Positions 3,059-5,649 of a stretch of DNA of 5,649 bases are shown here, one piece after another. The notes beneath the pieces are model-generated. The model had not been told where the DNA came from, ran no database searches, and worked only from the letters and a program-made list of their open reading frames with translations. The translations under genes were made by a program, and so were the position numbers. How positions within the stretch are numbered: the stretch's first letter is position 1; the number at the start of each line of letters is the position of its first letter. The DNA is taken from the NCBI GenBank assembly GCA_030605705.1, contig JAUWHU010000029.1, forward strand, positions 1 through 5,649, written 5' to 3'. This DNA comes from Thermoflexia bacterium. Its GTDB lineage: Bacteria > Chloroflexota > Anaerolineae > B4-G1 > SLSP01.

Positions 3059-5649
3059 GCTTGAACGTGAATGGACAGCCAGTAGAAACCCTGGTGGACC
3101 CTGAGATGTCGCTGCTGACTTTCTTGCGAGAAGAGTTGGGGCTGACGGGGACCAAAAACGGCTGCTCAGAAGGGACGTGCGGGACGTGTACGGTCATCGT
3201 GGACGGCGTCGCCAAACGTTCTTGCCTGTTGAAAATGAAACGCCTGGACGGGTGCAACGTGGCAACCATCGAAGGGCTGGCCGCAGACGGGCAACTGCAC
3301 CCTCTCCAGTACACAATGGTGCGCGAAGGAGCCATCCAGTGTGGATTCTGCACGCCGGGCATGGTACTGGCCGGCAAAGCGCTGCTGGACGACAACCCCG
3401 ATCCCTCGGTGGACGAGATCAAGCGCGCACTCCAGCACAACCTGTGCCGCTGCACGGGCTACCGTCCCATCATCACGGCGATCCAGAAGGCTGGGAAGCT
3501 GCTCCGCGACGGCGTGACCTCTGTGCCGGTCAAGGATCTCCTGACATCCGAAGACCAGGTGGTCGGACAGGGAGTGGCGCGGGTGGATGCCGTGGACAAA
3601 GTCACCGGCCGGCTCAAGTACGCCGGCGATTTACAAATGGAAGGGATGCTCTACGCCAAAGTGTTGCGTGCGCCCTATCCTCACGCCCGTCTACTGCGGG
3701 TGGATACCGCAGCTGCCGCGCGCGCCCCGGACGTGGTCGCGGTGCTCACGGCGCAAGACATCCCCGGCAAGAATCGCTTCGGCATCATTCGCAAGGACCA
3801 GCCGGTCTTCGCCGAGGAGCGCGCGCGTTACCTGGGGGAGGTCATCGCTGCCGTGTATGCGGAAAGCGAAGCGGCCGCCGAGGCCGCGTTGCCGCTCATT
3901 CACGTGAAATACGAACCGCTGCCGGTGATCGAAAATCCCCAACAGGCATTGGCCGCAGGCGCGCCCGCCATCCACGAGGGTGGAAACCTGCTCTGCCACG
4001 TTCCCGTTCGCAAGGGAGATGTCGAGAAAGGGTTTGCCAAAGCGGATATCATCATCGAGGGGGACTACCACACGCCGTTCATCGAACATGCTTACCTGGA
4101 ACCGGAAGCCGGATTGGCTGCCCCTGAACCAGACGGCGGCGTCACGGTGTACGTGGGCAGCCAGAGCGCGGTCCACGACCAGGAGGATATCGCCGTCGTG
4201 CTTGATCTCCCGTTGGAGAAAGTCCGCGTGGTACATACGCCGATGGGGGGCGGCTTTGGGGGCAAAGAGGACATCACGGTGCAGATCATCGCCGCGCTGG
4301 GCGCGCAGAAGACCGGCCGCCCGGTGAAGTTCGTCTGGACGCGCCGGGAATCCCTGCTCGCTTCGACGAAGCGTCACGCGGAATGGCTCCATTACCGCAC
4401 CGGCGTGACCCGTGACGGAAAATTGGTCGCCGCCGAGGTGGAGATCTACGGAGACGGCGGCGCGTATGCCTCCGCCACAGATGCCGTACTCTTCCGTTCG
4501 GCCTCCTTCGCCTGCGGGCCTTACGTGGTACCCAACGTCAAAGTGGATGCGTACGGCGTCACCACCAATAACCAGTCCTGTGGCGCGTTTCGTGGCTTCG
4601 GCAACCCTCAGGCCACCTTCGCCGCTGAGGTACAGATGGACCGGATGGCCGAGGCATTGAGCATGGACCCGGTGGAGTTCCGGCTGAAAAACATCCTGGA
4701 GCCGGGGGAGAGCACCATCACCGGGCATGTGCTGCAACGCAGCGTCGGCGCGCGGGCCACGTTGGAGGCGGTGCGCGACGCGCTCGCCAAATCTGAGATA
4801 CCGGCATCGTCGCCCGGCAAACAGATCGGCGTGGGGTTCGCCGCATCGTACAAAAACGTCGGATTGGGCGGCGGGATCCCGGACAGCGCGGGAGCGCACC
4901 TGATCCTGCAACGCGACGGTACCATCTTGCTCCGCGAGGGCGCGATGGACATGGGCCAGGGGTCGGACACGGTGATGGCGCAGATCGCGGCGCAGACCCT
5001 CGGCGTGCCATACCGCCACATCCACGTCCACGCGGGAGATACCGCTGTGGATCCGCCGGGAGGGATGACGACGGCCTCCCGCCAGACTTTCGTGACCGGC
5101 AACGCCGTCTACCACGCTGCGCTGGCGCTGCGCGCCGACCTGTGCGCCGCCGTCGCGGAAGAATTTGTCCTTCCCGTTGACGAGATATTGCTGACCCACG
5201 GGGAGTTCCGCACCACCGATGACAGCAAGATTTGTATCACATTGGCCGATCTGGCGGCCAATGCCGCCGCCGAGGGGAAGACCTTCGAGCAAATTTATGT
5301 TTACGACGCGCCGCAGACCTACCCCGTGCCGGAGCACATCGCCTCACGGCCCGTGCCGGGCCAGGACCCGGATGAGACGCGCCTGCACTTCGCCTATTCC
5401 TTCGGCGCGCAGGCCGCTGTCGTGGCCGTGGACGAGGAGACGAGCCAGGTCGAGGTGTTGAAAGTCATCTCCGCCTCCGACGTGGGCGAGCCGATCAATC
5501 CGCAGGGCGTCCGGGGGCAGATCGAGGGCGGCATCGTCATGGGGATGGGGTACGGACTCAGTGAGGAGTTCCGCCTGGAAGCCGGGCGCCCTGTGACTGA
5601 CCGTTACGCCAAACTCGGCCTGATCAAGATCACCCAGATGCCGGAGATG
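3037..5649 (+). CDS. Xanthine dehydrogenase/aldehyde oxidoreductase family: fused [2Fe-2S] and molybdopterin subunit, 3' end outside window
   Basis: Open without a stop from GTG 3037 to the window edge (871 codons). Domain order: plant-type [2Fe-2S] (C43, C48, C51, C63), helical [2Fe-2S] (C102, C105, C137, C139), linker, then from about residue 176 the aldehyde oxidase a/b hammerhead and Moco domains. There is no FAD domain, as in Desulfovibrio gigas Mop (907 aa) and E. coli XdhD; a separate FAD subunit is not seen. Moco residues, with likely bovine xanthine oxidase equivalents: Q376 (Q767), G404-GGFGGK-E411 with F407 (F798) and E411 (E802), R487 (R880), R519 in FRGFG (R912), F521 (F914), and MGQG at 639-642. 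Spacings from Q376 to E411 and from R487 to R519 match the bovine enzyme exactly. Such enzymes hydroxylate purines, other N-heterocycles or aldehydes with water-derived oxygen, in the cytoplasm here as no signal peptide is seen. The GVGE segment with the catalytic Glu should lie just past the window end. A selenium-dependent XDH/XdhD subtype is possible. Confidence 0.93.
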   Translation, partial: MSELQKIRLNVNGQPVETLVDPEMSLLTFLREELGLTGTKNGCSEGTCGTCTVIVDGVAKRSCLLKMKRLDGCNVATIEGLAADGQLHPLQYTMVREGAIQCGFCTPGMVLAGKALLDDNPDPSVDEIKRALQHNLCRCTGYRPIITAIQKAGKLLRDGVTSVPVKDLLTSEDQVVGQGVARVDAVDKVTGRLKYAGDLQMEGMLYAKVLRAPYPHARLLRVDTAAAARAPDVVAVLTAQDIPGKNRFGIIRKDQPVFAEERARYLGEVIAAVYAESEAAAEAALPLIHVKYEPLPVIENPQQALAAGAPAIHEGGNLLCHVPVRKGDVEKGFAKADIIIEGDYHTPFIEHAYLEPEAGLAAPEPDGGVTVYVGSQSAVHDQEDIAVVLDLPLEKVRVVHTPMGGGFGGKEDITVQIIAALGAQKTGRPVKFVWTRRESLLASTKRHAEWLHYRTGVTRDGKLVAAEVEIYGDGGAYASATDAVLFRSASFACGPYVVPNVKVDAYGVTTNNQSCGAFRGFGNPQATFAAEVQMDRMAEALSMDPVEFRLKNILEPGESTITGHVLQRSVGARATLEAVRDALAKSEIPASSPGKQIGVGFAASYKNVGLGGGIPDSAGAHLILQRDGTILLREGAMDMGQGSDTVMAQIAAQTLGVPYRHIHVHAGDTAVDPPGGMTTASRQTFVTGNAVYHAALALRADLCAAVAEEFVLPVDEILLTHGEFRTTDDSKICITLADLAANAAAEGKTFEQIYVYDAPQTYPVPEHIASRPVPGQDPDETRLHFAYSFGAQAAVVAVDEETSQVEVLKVISASDVGEPINPQGVRGQIEGGIVMGMGYGLSEEFRLEAGRPVTDRYAKLGLIKITQMPEM

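Noticed and set aside
3691..5337. Long open frame of 548 codons on the - strand
   Set aside because: It lies wholly antisense to the hydroxylase, whose frame carries clear Moco motifs. Its composition (rich in Arg, His, Gly) is the usual mirror of GC-rich codon bias, and no family motif is visible.

Overview
The window is GC-rich bacterial DNA with every supported gene on the + strand. It reads as part of an anaerobe's molybdenum/tungsten redox cluster. An AOR-family enzyme with a four-cluster polyferredoxin beside a xanthine-dehydrogenase-family hydroxylase points to an anaerobe. The short GC-rich hairpin repeats and G-rich heptamer repeats between genes suggest a genome rich in dispersed repeats, perhaps Chloroflexota (Anaerolineae-like). 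That taxonomic guess rests on general impression only; no rRNA or other marker gene is present.

Layout: (1) 2-451 is the C-terminal end of an MtaD/SsnA/chlorohydrolase-type amidohydrolase whose N-terminus lies outside the window. (2) A perfect 8-bp hairpin repeat (452-472) sits on its stop codon. (3) 513-2360 is a complete AOR-family W/Mo oxidoreductase of 615 aa. (4) Five bases later, 2366-2755 encodes a 129-aa protein with 16 Cys, enough for four [4Fe-4S] clusters, very likely the electron-transfer partner of the AOR. (5) 2756-3036 is an unusual 281-nt intergenic region. It holds a GAGTA tandem repeat with a G-quadruplex pattern, a duplicated copy of the next gene's ribosome-binding site, start codon and first codons, and a palindromic insert between the two copies. 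(6) 3037-5649 (open at the window end) is a fused [2Fe-2S]-molybdopterin hydroxylase with the FAD-less architecture of Desulfovibrio gigas Mop and E. coli XdhD.

How the genes may work together: the AOR would oxidise an aldehyde (or reduce an acid) through bis-pterin W/Mo and pass electrons to the polyferredoxin. The Mop/XdhD-like enzyme would hydroxylate an aldehyde or N-heterocycle. It keeps the residues that bind purine in bovine xanthine oxidase, and the upstream amidohydrolase is of a type that deaminates purine derivatives, so purine or nucleoside catabolism is a reasonable but unproven theme. None of the genes is novel as a family. The part least explained by known annotation is the 2747-3058 intergenic structure.
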